The notes under the pieces: generated by a model
What the model was told of the DNA's origin: nothing
Seen by the model: the letters and a program-made list of their open reading frames with translations, nothing else
The model's database searches: none
Part shown: positions 25,026 through 34,194 of the stretch, piece after piece
Numbering within the stretch: the first letter of the stretch is position 1
Layout of the letters: the number at the start of each line of letters is the position of its first letter
Program-made: the position numbers and the translations under genes
Assembly: GCF_007991635.1 (NCBI RefSeq)
Contig: NZ_BJYS01000031.1
Coordinates: forward strand, 1-64,000
Reading direction: 5' to 3'
DNA length: 64,000 nucleotides
Source: Adhaeribacter aerolatus
GTDB lineage: Bacteria > Bacteroidota > Bacteroidia > Cytophagales > Hymenobacteraceae

Positions 25026-26000
25026 TTACAGATTAGTTAAACGCTGGTATATTTTGTATTGCCCATGCACCACGGCTTCGTCTACCACCTGGGCCGGAAA
25101 AGTTTGTACCTGGTTTGTAAGCCCTAGGGCCTGCAGAGCGGTGGTATAGTATCTTTGCAACTGTTGCCCGGCCACTAAGCTAATCGGAATATTTTTATTT
25201 TGAAGTAAATCCTGTAGCTCCGTTCCAATTAATAACCCACTCAGGTAATTAAAATTTTCCGGCGGGGTAAACTTCCCGAATAAATTATTGGTCCTGACCC
25301 GGAATGCCGCGTGCAGCAGATTAACGCTGCCCGCCGCCTGCACACCCCGAATAAAGCTGTTTTGCAGGGCCGGTTCATCAAAATTGTTGGTGGGTTCTAC
25401 GGTGGCGCTTAAAATACTCTTTTGGGATAATAAGGCGAAAAATTCCCCGGTCATGTAGGTTTTAAAAGCAACGGCCCGGTTGTTTTTTATACTGATATGC
25501 TTGGAGTGGGTACCCGGGAAAATAAAAACCTGCTCCTGCCCGCCCCCCGGCTGTTCTGGTACCAAACCAATTAACTGGGTTTCCTCGCCGCGCATCACAT
25601 CGTGTTCGCTCTTTACCCCCGATATGAGGACAACTACGTGCGGAAAGCTTGCATTGGCTTTTATAATTTCGGCTTTTATATCCGAGCCATCTAACGCAAA
25701 AGGCAAGTCTTGGTACGGCAGTTCCAGCATACCAATAGAAGACGATGCCATTCCCGAAATCAAGACCGGCACGTTCTCCAGATTCAGGCTTAACCTTTTC
25801 TCCAGTTTTTGAATGTGCTCGGCAATAATGCTCAAATAAAATGCCGTCCGATCTGGATTTTGGGTTTCGCGCCACTTTTGAAAAGTAGCGGCTATGCCTT
25901 TATCAGAAGTTTCTTCGGCGTCAACTTTTAAATGATTGGTGTTCACCAACCGTAACCGAAAAGCCGAGGTACCCCAATCACAACTTAGGAAATATGCCAT
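25026..26000 (-). CDS. 2-dehydro-3-deoxygalactonokinase (DgoK family)
   Basis: A 324-residue cytoplasmic sugar-acid kinase of the ASKHA fold. Features: phosphate-1 loop CDWGTSAFRLRLV at the N-terminus, the VLISGMASSSIGMLELPY segment at about 84-101, and VFIFPGTHSKHISIKN at about 177-192. DgoK phosphorylates 2-keto-3-deoxygalactonate at O6, and the adjacent aldolase uses the product. The gene order DgoK-aldolase and the 10-base gap indicate one transcript, possibly continuing from GH106, from which it is separated by 226 bases. Confidence 0.88.
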   Translation of the reverse strand: MAYFLSCDWGTSAFRLRLVNTNHLKVDAEETSDKGIAATFQKWRETQNPDRTAFYLSIIAEHIQKLEKRLSLNLENVPVLISGMASSSIGMLELPYQDLPFALDGSDIKAEIIKANASFPHVVVLISGVKSEHDVMRGEETQLIGLVPEQPGGGQEQVFIFPGTHSKHISIKNNRAVAFKTYMTGEFFALLSQKSILSATVEPTNNFDEPALQNSFIRGVQAAGSVNLLHAAFRVRTNNLFGKFTPPENFNYLSGLLIGTELQDLLQNKNIPISLVAGQQLQRYYTTALQALGLTNQVQTFPAQVVDEAVVHGQYKIYQRLTNL

Positions 26001-26226
26001 TAATTAAAGTTTGACGCTAAAAATAAGGAAGAATTTGTAAGCAACACTTCAATAATTAATTCATTTACCATTCAGGTATCAATTTAGATAGCACCAATCA
26101 GTGGTTTGTGCCCCCAAAAACCGAAAGAAGCCCAAGGCTACTCTTCAGGGCTATGTAGGGCACAGACCGTGGAAAGGAAAATACACTTCCAGCGCTGTAA
26201 TTGCTAGTGATAGTTGTTTCAATTTC

Positions 26227-29064
26227 TTACTGATTCCGGGTGCTGTAAGCCGTTAAGGTTACCGGACCCATTAACCCCGACGGCATGGGTCTCCAGACCG
26301 AAGCATCGAACGGTTTGTAGTTGATATTCACAAAATTTATTTCGTGGTAGCGGCGCCATTCAATTTTGTGCTGGTCCATGTACCGGATGCGGTTGGCCAT
26401 TAAATTGGCTACTTCTACTTTCAGGGTATTTTTACCGGGTTTTAAATATTGGCCCACCCGCGCCCGGAACGGAATACTCCACAAAATACCTACCTCCTGG
26501 CCGTTCAGCCAGACCCGTGCACTTTCGTTTACCTTGCCCAAGTCCAGCACGTATTCGCCGGCCTTTTTAGCGGGCAGGTTAAAGGTAATGGTATATTCGC
26601 CCGTGCCGGAGAAATATTCAGCTTTTTTATCCGGCAGTTCGGTCCAGGATAGAAGTTGCTTCAGTCTCTGATCGGCAGGCAAATCCGGGCCACCCTGCGT
26701 AAAATGCAGCGCCCACGTGCCACTTATTTCCTGGGTTTGGTCCGGATTGTCGAGGTACTGCCAGGCAATTACCCCTGCAGTTGGCGCATTGGTTGCTTTA
26801 AGTATAAGCGCTTCGCCGGATTGCAATTGTATCCTGACACTTGTTTTATTCTGGGCTTTTGTTGTAGCCGCTAAGCCGGCCCGGCCACTCTGCGGGTCCA
26901 TTATTACGACGGAAGTGGCCTCCATATTTAGCGGTATGGTTGTATCAATGGCTTTGGCCGTGTGGTTTACCAGGTAGTAATATTTGCCCTCCGGAATTTC
27001 CCGACGGATAAACTTTAAACCCGTATCGGCCAAGGTTTCGCGGTTTACACCTACTGCTGTCAGCGCCCCGGGAACATCTTGCGTGAGCAGGATTTGCCCG
27101 GAGCCGGTTTTAAGTTGCCGGATGCCGTTACCGGCATCGGTAAAGGCGAGCGAACCGGTTAACTGTTTTAGTTTTTGTCGCTGATTAGATAAATCGTGCA
27201 GCCCGGGTACATTGGTAGGCAGTTGTTCAATTATTACGGTGGCACCGGCATTGGCTAGTTTCAGAATATTCTGAAGTGTTGCTACGGGCATGTATTTGGC
27301 CTGCGGCACGAGCAAAACATTATGGGCCGGGGCAGCCGGAGAAGTACGGATGGCACCGTTGCTTACGTCGGCGGCAGCCAGCATTTTATCTGAAACAAAA
27401 TCCAGCGAGTACCCGGTAGCCATTAAATTTTTCACCTGTTTGTAAAACGGGGTGGGATGCAGCCATTCGTCGATGGAATGCACCGTAATGAGGCGTTCCC
27501 GGCCTTCGGGCTGGTTCCAGAAATCGTACACCGGCCAATAAATGGCTAATTCGTTATCGGGTTTACCCGCCTGCAACACCGATTGGGTACGGGTGATGTA
27601 ATCATTCAGACCCCGGAAATGCGGCCATAAACTATTGGCCGGAGTAAGGTTAAGCGAGGCATAAAACAACCACCCCGGCCAGGCCACATCTTCCGGCGAG
27701 TACGTTACGCCGTGGTAAAAAACGTGGTTTACGCCCGCTAAAAACACCTGCTCTACTTCGGGCTTGCCCTGCGAAAAGGAAGTTTTAAAATGTTCGCCCA
27801 ACCAGGTAAAGGTTTCGGAAGAAATCAGGTTTTTACCGGATGCGTGCGCCCCCGACGACGCAAATTTCAGCATGATTGGGTCCGGATCAACGTTACGGAT
27901 ATCGGCGCTGTCGCGGCGCAAACCCGGAATGGGAAAGTAGCTGGAACCAAAGGTTTCCCCTTCCGGAATATCGACGGCGGCGTACAAATCGAGTAAATTA
28001 CCCGGCGAGCCGTGGGCCTGATTCTTGGTAATGCTGTTGCGTTGGTGGGCCCAGGCTGTCCAGGGACGTGTAAAATTTTCCAGCACCATTTCGCTCATGG
28101 TTTCGCGGTAATCGGCTTTGAGGCGGGCAATATTCTCGGTTTTTTCTTCGCTTACCAGTTCCCGCAAATAAGGCCGCAGATCGTAGCCCCGGCGCTTCTG
28201 AAATTCCTCTAAAAATGAAGGTGTCCAATCGGCCCCGTATACTTCGTAGCTATCGTTGTAAAAGGCCCGCACACCGTAATTTTTATTCCCGAAAGCCTGG
28301 CTAAAGCGTTCCAGGTAAGCGGTCACGGCATCTTTATTCAGGTGATCTAGGGTATAGCCAACGCCGCCGGGGGCCGCCCGCTTTACCATTTGGCGGGTTT
28401 TGCCGTTAAAAGCGGCGTAGATTTGCCAGTTGCCGGTTTTGGGCGTCCAGTCTAGTTTTCCAGCCGCGTTCACCCTATCCGTAATATTTAAAATTTCGCC
28501 TTTGTCGCCGTAGGCCATTACGGCTTGCAGTATTGGCCCCAGTTCCTGCTGTTTTGCATCCTTCACCAGGATATTCTCCGTTAACGATTGCCCTGCTTTT
28601 AAGGAATATTGCTGAATAATTAGCTTGGAAGCGGCGTACTCGGGTTTTACCTGCGGACCGCCAAAGGGCCAGCCGGTGCCTTGGGTCATGTCTACGCCCA
28701 TGCCTAAGTTGCCGGCTTGCTTTACCGTAAAATCCAGCATATTCATCCACTGCGGCGATAAAAATTCAATGTATCGGCTCTCGTGGCCCATAGCTCCGTA
28801 AATAGGGGCTATCTCTACGCCGCCCAAACCCGCCCGGGAATATTCGCCTAACAACCGGCCGATATTTTTCTCATCCACGGCACTGCCCATCCACCACCAG
28901 CGGGTCCAGGGGCGGTTTTCTTTTTTTACTTCGGGCCAAATATTGGCGGTTGCAGCAGTTGGGCCGGCATTGGCAGTAACACTGTTGTTTTGCGGCTTTT
29001 GGCAATTGGTTAATAAGGTGCCGCAAAGCGCCAGCGCCAGGAATATTTTAAAATTGGAAGTCAT
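26227..29064 (-). CDS. Alpha-L-rhamnosidase, GH106, lipoprotein
   Basis: A 945-residue enzyme that removes alpha-L-rhamnose from rhamnogalacturonan or related glycans. Lipobox LLTNC (Cys21) places it on the membrane, probably surface or periplasm. GH106 signatures: RPWTRWWWMGSAVDEKNIGRLL (about 56-77), VDMTQGTGWPFGGPQV (about 123-138), and YNDSYEVYGADWTPSFLEEF (about 269-288), whose acidic residues belong to the catalytic region. A C-terminal beta-sandwich (about 820-920; LDLGKVNESARVWLNGQEVG) is the usual galactose-binding-like domain. It follows rhaM by 62 bases, so the rhamnose mutarotase and rhamnosidase are on one transcript. Confidence 0.92.
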   Translation of the reverse strand: MTSNFKIFLALALCGTLLTNCQKPQNNSVTANAGPTAATANIWPEVKKENRPWTRWWWMGSAVDEKNIGRLLGEYSRAGLGGVEIAPIYGAMGHESRYIEFLSPQWMNMLDFTVKQAGNLGMGVDMTQGTGWPFGGPQVKPEYAASKLIIQQYSLKAGQSLTENILVKDAKQQELGPILQAVMAYGDKGEILNITDRVNAAGKLDWTPKTGNWQIYAAFNGKTRQMVKRAAPGGVGYTLDHLNKDAVTAYLERFSQAFGNKNYGVRAFYNDSYEVYGADWTPSFLEEFQKRRGYDLRPYLRELVSEEKTENIARLKADYRETMSEMVLENFTRPWTAWAHQRNSITKNQAHGSPGNLLDLYAAVDIPEGETFGSSYFPIPGLRRDSADIRNVDPDPIMLKFASSGAHASGKNLISSETFTWLGEHFKTSFSQGKPEVEQVFLAGVNHVFYHGVTYSPEDVAWPGWLFYASLNLTPANSLWPHFRGLNDYITRTQSVLQAGKPDNELAIYWPVYDFWNQPEGRERLITVHSIDEWLHPTPFYKQVKNLMATGYSLDFVSDKMLAAADVSNGAIRTSPAAPAHNVLLVPQAKYMPVATLQNILKLANAGATVIIEQLPTNVPGLHDLSNQRQKLKQLTGSLAFTDAGNGIRQLKTGSGQILLTQDVPGALTAVGVNRETLADTGLKFIRREIPEGKYYYLVNHTAKAIDTTIPLNMEATSVVIMDPQSGRAGLAATTKAQNKTSVRIQLQSGEALILKATNAPTAGVIAWQYLDNPDQTQEISGTWALHFTQGGPDLPADQRLKQLLSWTELPDKKAEYFSGTGEYTITFNLPAKKAGEYVLDLGKVNESARVWLNGQEVGILWSIPFRARVGQYLKPGKNTLKVEVANLMANRIRYMDQHKIEWRRYHEINFVNINYKPFDASVWRPMPSGLMGPVTLTAYSTRNQ

Positions 29065-29126
29065 TAAAGTAAAATAATAAGCAGTAATTTTTGTGGTAGC
29101 GAATAGGGCAGCGCCTGCTTCGGAAG

Positions 29127-29438
29127 TTAAGGTAAATAAAATACTTCTTTTAAAGGCACAGATACCGGCGAATTATCCGGGTTGGCATCCATGATGTCAG
29201 CCATATATGCCCACCATTTCTGCACAATGGCGGTACTGCCCAAATCCTGCGACGATTGGCCGGCTTGTTTCTGTACGGCAAAGAGGGTATTGGTCTCTTC
29301 ATCCAGGAAAATTGAATAATCGCTTACGCCGGCTTCTTTTAACAATTGGGCCAGTTCGGGCCAGATTTCACTGTGCCGTTTCTGGTATTCGGCTGCAAAA
29401 CCGGGTTTTAGTTTCATTTTAAAAGCAAATCGCTGCAT
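29127..29438 (-). CDS. rhaM: L-rhamnose mutarotase
   Basis: A 103-residue cytoplasmic enzyme that interconverts alpha- and beta-L-rhamnose, feeding L-rhamnose isomerase. The conserved RHSEIWPEL motif carries His22, equivalent to the known catalytic His of RhaM. Tyr41 (VSDYSIFLD) and the WWAYMADIM segment near residues 75-83 complete the active-site region. The length is standard. No rhamnose isomerase, kinase or aldolase lies in this window, so the rest of the pathway must be elsewhere. Confidence 0.93.
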   Translation of the reverse strand: MQRFAFKMKLKPGFAAEYQKRHSEIWPELAQLLKEAGVSDYSIFLDEETNTLFAVQKQAGQSSQDLGSTAIVQKWWAYMADIMDANPDNSPVSVPLKEVFYLP

Positions 29439-29501
29439 GACGTATATCTATAAAGTAATTACAATACTTAACTAAAAGTAGAAGGTTTGTGAACCCACAC
29501 T

Positions 29502-29559
29502 TGTCATTCAGCAGGAAACTTTTTGGCTACCTGCTAAAAAGGTCTCTCCCGGAAGACAA
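29502..29559. repeat. Dispersed intergenic palindrome, divergent copy
   Basis: It contains TGTCATTCAGCAGGAAACT, the exact reverse complement of the right arm of the copy at 43612-43634. The other half is diverged (GCTACCTGCTAAAAAGG). It lies between rhaM and the sulfatase gene. Confidence 0.55.
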
Positions 29560-29624
29560 GCGTGGACGTATTTTATTAAGGAATTAAAGATGTGCAGTAT
29601 TTTTCGCCATAGACATTAAGTGTT

Positions 29625-31235
29625 CTATTTCTTCTTTTCCTTATCCATCTGTACCAGCTGGGCAAACGGAACCACCCCGGCCCGGCTGGCCCAGGCATCG
29701 TAGAGGCTGGCTAGCGCTTTCACTTTCTCCGGTTGGCTTTGGCTTAAATCGTGCAGTTCGGTCCGGTCGGTTTTCAGGTTGTAGAGTTCCCATTTGTTTT
29801 CGGGGTAACTCGATAAAAGTTTCCAGTCGCCTTGCCGAACGGCGCGGTTACCTTCGTGCTCGAAATAGATTGCTTTATGCCCAGCCCATTGCTGCCCTTT
29901 AAATAAAGGCATTAAGCTGATACCTTCGAGGGGTTTGATGACATTGCCCTGGTAAGTTTCGGGATATTTTACGCCGGCTAGTTCCAGGCAGGTAGCCATG
30001 AGGTCGGTAATGTGAGCCGGCTGGTGGTTTAAACTACCGCCTTTAATTACTCCCGGGTAATAAGCGATAAAAGGCGTGGCAATGCCGCCTTCGTGTTCCA
30101 GGTGTTTGTATTTGCGGAAAGGCGTATTGCTAAGATTAGCGCCTTCGTATTCGTAAGCGGTAAAAGAGGTGGGATCACTGGCGGGTTTATTATTCGCGGC
30201 TCTGATTTCCGGGGTAAAGCTGGTACCCCCAATATCTTCGTGGCTGCCGCCATTATCCGATAAAAACATAATAATGGTGTTTTTATCCGCCCCTATTTGG
30301 GTTAAAGTTTGCCGGAGCTTGCCAATATTCTGGTCCATTCTGTCAACCATGGCGGCGTATACGGCCATTTTTTCGTCCCAGGCTTTTTTTCCCGCTGCCG
30401 ATAAAGTTTCCCAGGCCGGCACTTCTTCGTCGCGCGGCGATAGCTTCGTGGATTTATCTATAATACCCATACTGAGCAGGCGCTGGTAACGCTCCTCGCG
30501 CAGTTTATCCCAGCCTTTTAAATATTTGCCTTTGTATTTGGCAATATCGGCGGGTAAGGCGTGCAAGGGCCAGTGTGGCGCGGTGTAGGCCAGGTACAAA
30601 AAGAAAGGCTGGCTTTTAGTTTTGTTTTCCTGAATAAACTGGATGGCGTAATGGGTATAGGCATCGGAAGAATAAAAATTTGGACCGGGGGTATATTCGG
30701 TATCGTCCAGCAAGTAAGTGAGTTTTTGGTTGGGCCGGTACGGCCGGTTGCCAAAGTGGCTGTTGGCCCCATCGAGCAAACCAAAATAACGGTCGAAGCC
30801 CCGTTTGCGGGGCCATTGTTCCGGGCGGGCGTTCAGGTGCCATTTACCGGCCATAAAGGTGCTATAAACACCGGCTTTTAAGGCTTCGGCAATGGTTACG
30901 CAATTTTTATTCAGCATGCCCCGGTACGACGGGTGTTCTCTTTCGTTTACCATGTGCCCGACGCCGGCCTGGTGGGGGTACAGGCCGGTTAACAAAGCGG
31001 CGCGGGATGGGCAACAACGGGAGGCATTGTAAAACTGAGTCATGCGCAAACCGTCTTTCGCTAAGGCATCCAGGTTAGGCGTTTTTATTTCCGAACCAAA
31101 GCAGCCAATATCCGAGTAGCCCATGTCATCGGCCATAATAATGATAATATTTGGTTTGGGATTAGCCGGGGCCCAGCTCAACAAGAGTCCGGTAGCTAAA
31201 AGCAAAGAAAGGTTAAGTAAACGTTTTATTTGCAT
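29625..31235 (-). CDS. Secreted sulfatase (S1 family)
   Basis: The frame is open from 31343, but the ATG at 31235 gives a proper signal peptide (MQIKRLLNLSLLLATGLLLSWA), for a 536-residue protein. The formylglycine motif is Cys74-Cys-Pro-Ser-Arg followed by AALLTGLYPHQAGVGHM, so Cys74 would be modified. Metal ligands fit IIIMADDMGYSDIG (Asp36, Asp37) and LSDNGGS (about 327-333). Family members cut sulfate esters from glycans. An anaerobic or FGE-type maturase is not in the window. It sits between GH31 and rhaM, which suggests a sulfated rhamnose-containing glycan, or a recruited gene whose substrate is not pectin. Confidence 0.9.
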   Translation of the reverse strand: MQIKRLLNLSLLLATGLLLSWAPANPKPNIIIIMADDMGYSDIGCFGSEIKTPNLDALAKDGLRMTQFYNASRCCPSRAALLTGLYPHQAGVGHMVNEREHPSYRGMLNKNCVTIAEALKAGVYSTFMAGKWHLNARPEQWPRKRGFDRYFGLLDGANSHFGNRPYRPNQKLTYLLDDTEYTPGPNFYSSDAYTHYAIQFIQENKTKSQPFFLYLAYTAPHWPLHALPADIAKYKGKYLKGWDKLREERYQRLLSMGIIDKSTKLSPRDEEVPAWETLSAAGKKAWDEKMAVYAAMVDRMDQNIGKLRQTLTQIGADKNTIIMFLSDNGGSHEDIGGTSFTPEIRAANNKPASDPTSFTAYEYEGANLSNTPFRKYKHLEHEGGIATPFIAYYPGVIKGGSLNHQPAHITDLMATCLELAGVKYPETYQGNVIKPLEGISLMPLFKGQQWAGHKAIYFEHEGNRAVRQGDWKLLSSYPENKWELYNLKTDRTELHDLSQSQPEKVKALASLYDAWASRAGVVPFAQLVQMDKEKKK

Positions 31236-31358
31236 GACCAAAGTGTGTTTATGGATTATTGGTTTCAAGTAGCAGGTATCAGGATATTCGTATAATTTTC
31301 TCTTTACTATCTTCTTTTCTCCCCACTCGCGCCAGAGATACATTAAATAAATATGTAA

Positions 31359-33824
31359 CTACAACGCTACCGTAAGCTTAATATCGGCATTGTTGGTGCG
31401 GTTGGTTTTTACCCATAATATTCGGTAAGTTTTATTATAGTACCAGCCTCCCCTTTTCCCCAACGAAGCCAGATTGTTAAAAGGCGGCACTTTGCGGCCG
31501 TTTTCGTTAATTGCTACGGGTACCCGATCAGTATCAAGGTGAATTTTGGCCATATAATTATGCCGGCTTGGTTTATATCGTCCTTTTGGTTTGGAAATAT
31601 TTAACGTAAACAGAGAATCAGATAAATCAGAAGTGATGCGGGTGATAGCCTGCTGATCTCTCTGGTAATTCAGACTGCGACCGTCGTCTTCGTATAATTC
31701 AAAGGCCGAAGAACCGTGCGGAAATACATCCAGGGTAATGGTACTAACCGGTTTCTCGCCGATATATTTCATTTCGGGCTGCATTGGGATAATGGCGCCG
31801 CCTTTGGCAAATATTGGAATGGTATCGAGCGGGGTGAGCACGTGGACGTATTTTTTACCGGTATATTTCTGGCCGGTCCAGTAGTCGAACCAAGTGCCTT
31901 CGGGTAAATATACCGTGCGGGTTTTGGCACCTTTGGTGGTTACCGGGTTTACCAGCAGGTTGTCGCCCAAGTAATATTGGTCGGCAATGTCGTACACGTT
32001 CGGATCGTTCTGGTGGTTCAGAACCAGTGCCCGCATCAGTGGCATACCGGTGGTGTGGTTCTGGTAAGCGGTACTGTACAAATAAGGAATTAAGCGGTAG
32101 CGGAGTAAATCGTATTTTTTAAAGTTACGCAGCGCATCTTCGCCGTAGTTCCAGGGTTCTTTGTACTGCGGGTGCTCCATACCAAACAAATGGGCAATGG
32201 GGCTGAGCAAACCAAACTGGCACCACCTAATGTACAGCTCCGGGTCGGCAACGTGTTCGAAACCGCCCATGCAGTGCGCCCAATAGCCCACGCCCGACAG
32301 ACCAATATTTAAACCGGCTTTAATTACCGGGGCAAAATATTGCCACTCGCTGGGCCAGTCGCCGGCAAAAATAAACGGGTACCGCTGAATGCCGGCGTAA
32401 CCTTCGCGGGTGTGGTTCATGCCCCGCATTTTGTTGTACTGCTGAAACTTTTCGTAGGGCGCTTTGGCGTATACCAGTGGAAATATATTGTGCTTCCATT
32501 TAATGTCTTCGCCGGTAGGGCCTACTTTATCGCTTTCGTTGGCCGGGGCCCCGAAAGCACTGCCTTCGTCGGTTTTCAAAAACATGGCCCCCAGGTCGGC
32601 AATCCGTTTTACGCCGTTTTGCCACCACCAATCCACGGCCTTCCGGTCGAAGAAATTCACAAATTCGCCGGCACTGCTATCGGCTTCCGGATACACAAAG
32701 CCCTGCTCCCGGGCCTGGTCCAGCAAATTCAGTTTTTCGCCGTTATCGAACCGGGGACGCAGGTGCAGGCCTACCATTTTGTAGTTCATGCCATAAAGGC
32801 TCTTAAACATGGCAGCCGGGTTTTTAAAAGTATCGCGCCACTCAAAAGAGGTAGCCCCCTTGCCGCCAACTTTCCCAAAAATACGCCACGTCGAGTCCAG
32901 GTGCAGCACATCGGCCGGAATGCCCAAATCCCGGAATTTACGGCCCAGTTCTACCACGTATTCATCGGAAGTTAGTTCTTCGTAGCCCCAGGTGCCGCCG
33001 CTGTAGGTACCCACGTGTAGGCCCAACGCAAACATAGGTAAGAGCGGCGCTTTGCCGGTGAGGCTGGTATAACTATCGAGCAGTTGCGGAAATTGGGGTC
33101 CGTAAATAAAATAATAATCCAGCTCCCCGCCTTCCGCCGCAAAGCTATACGTTTCAGGATTTGCGTGGCCCATATCCCAGTCCGAAGGGTAAGCCGTATG
33201 GAAAAATATACCGTAACCTTGGGTGCTCATGAAAAACGGCACCGGCGAATAATTTGCTTCCAGAATATTATAAGCACCAACGTGGTGCGGCAGCCCTTTG
33301 CCCCGACCCACGTTTAAATTCAGTTGTTTACCCCGTTGGTCCAGAAAGTCCATACGCTCGCCAAAGCCAAAAAAGTGCTCTCCGGGCGCTAAGGTTTTTA
33401 CACCCGTAACCGTCTGTCCGTTTAACGTTACTCCTTCCTGCGCATCCGCATTTATTAGTTCTCCGGTGGCCGAATAAACCTCTATTTTAAAAGGTGCTTT
33501 GGTAATTTTAATATTTAATTTGGGCGTATTAACCTGAAAATGATCTTTCTGCTCGGTTACCTGCATGGGTACCGTAGCCCACCTGTATTTTATTACCATG
33601 TACGGCTCGTTTTCGGCGAATCCGCGGGTCCAGGAGGTGCGAACCCGAAACATTTCGGGCGTACAGAACTCAATTTTTATATCGGCGTTGGTTAAGGAAA
33701 AGAATAAATCGTTACCCTTGCGTTCATAACCCGATTGGTAGTTACCCGCATTGGTTTGGGCCAGGGCCGAAAAGGCTGGTAAAAAAATTAAAAGAACCAG
33801 AATAGTAAATAAAGTCCGGAGCAT
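31359..33824 (-). CDS. GH31 family glycoside hydrolase (alpha-glucosidase/xylosidase type)
   Basis: An 821-residue secreted enzyme, signal peptide 1-22 (FSALAQ). Order: N-terminal beta-sandwich, (beta/alpha)8 barrel about 260-620, C-terminal beta domains. The nucleophile is Asp419 in MFLKTDEGSAFG and the acid/base is Asp489 in FIFAGDWPSEW. GH31 members cleave alpha-glucosides, alpha-xylosides or alpha-galactosides; the exact specificity is not clear. The substrate-loop sequence GLHLRPRFDNGE differs from the classic IDMNE-type glucosidases. It leads the transcript that continues with the sulfatase (123 bases), rhaM and GH106. Confidence 0.88.
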   Translation of the reverse strand: MLRTLFTILVLLIFLPAFSALAQTNAGNYQSGYERKGNDLFFSLTNADIKIEFCTPEMFRVRTSWTRGFAENEPYMVIKYRWATVPMQVTEQKDHFQVNTPKLNIKITKAPFKIEVYSATGELINADAQEGVTLNGQTVTGVKTLAPGEHFFGFGERMDFLDQRGKQLNLNVGRGKGLPHHVGAYNILEANYSPVPFFMSTQGYGIFFHTAYPSDWDMGHANPETYSFAAEGGELDYYFIYGPQFPQLLDSYTSLTGKAPLLPMFALGLHVGTYSGGTWGYEELTSDEYVVELGRKFRDLGIPADVLHLDSTWRIFGKVGGKGATSFEWRDTFKNPAAMFKSLYGMNYKMVGLHLRPRFDNGEKLNLLDQAREQGFVYPEADSSAGEFVNFFDRKAVDWWWQNGVKRIADLGAMFLKTDEGSAFGAPANESDKVGPTGEDIKWKHNIFPLVYAKAPYEKFQQYNKMRGMNHTREGYAGIQRYPFIFAGDWPSEWQYFAPVIKAGLNIGLSGVGYWAHCMGGFEHVADPELYIRWCQFGLLSPIAHLFGMEHPQYKEPWNYGEDALRNFKKYDLLRYRLIPYLYSTAYQNHTTGMPLMRALVLNHQNDPNVYDIADQYYLGDNLLVNPVTTKGAKTRTVYLPEGTWFDYWTGQKYTGKKYVHVLTPLDTIPIFAKGGAIIPMQPEMKYIGEKPVSTITLDVFPHGSSAFELYEDDGRSLNYQRDQQAITRITSDLSDSLFTLNISKPKGRYKPSRHNYMAKIHLDTDRVPVAINENGRKVPPFNNLASLGKRGGWYYNKTYRILWVKTNRTNNADIKLTVAL

Positions 33825-34194
33825 AGTTTAAGGTAAAAGGGTGAATAGGCGAACGTTTAGCCGCCGAAAAGCTAACCTTTTTGTATACGATAGAACCAAC
33901 CTGTTATAGTAATCTTAAAGATATAATTCATCAGCTTTTCACCTATCCTGCTGTATCCTGTAAAAACTACCTCCTGCCCGCCTATCAGACAGAAAAGGAA
34001 AATATTTAATTTGAAGCAGGGCACAAATATTCTCTACCTCTGTTGTTCGCCCTCTCTGTAGCCAACCGCGTGGATAATTACTGGCCGAAAGGCCATTTTT
34101 ATTCATTCTCCGGTGCGCTGAAATAAGCTTTTTAGCTGTTTATTTTTCCTTTAAATTATTAAATTGTTTTCAACTCCTGATTATATTGGCTTAG
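33825..34194. other. Divergent intergenic region, GH31 / TlpA-like
   Basis: It separates two divergently transcribed genes and must hold both promoters. I could not place a confident -33/-7 pair, a repeat or an open frame in it. Confidence 0.3.

Noticed and set aside
32340-32975. 211-codon plus-strand frame opposite GH31
   Set aside because: Antisense shadow; GH31 catalytic residues are in the minus-strand frame.
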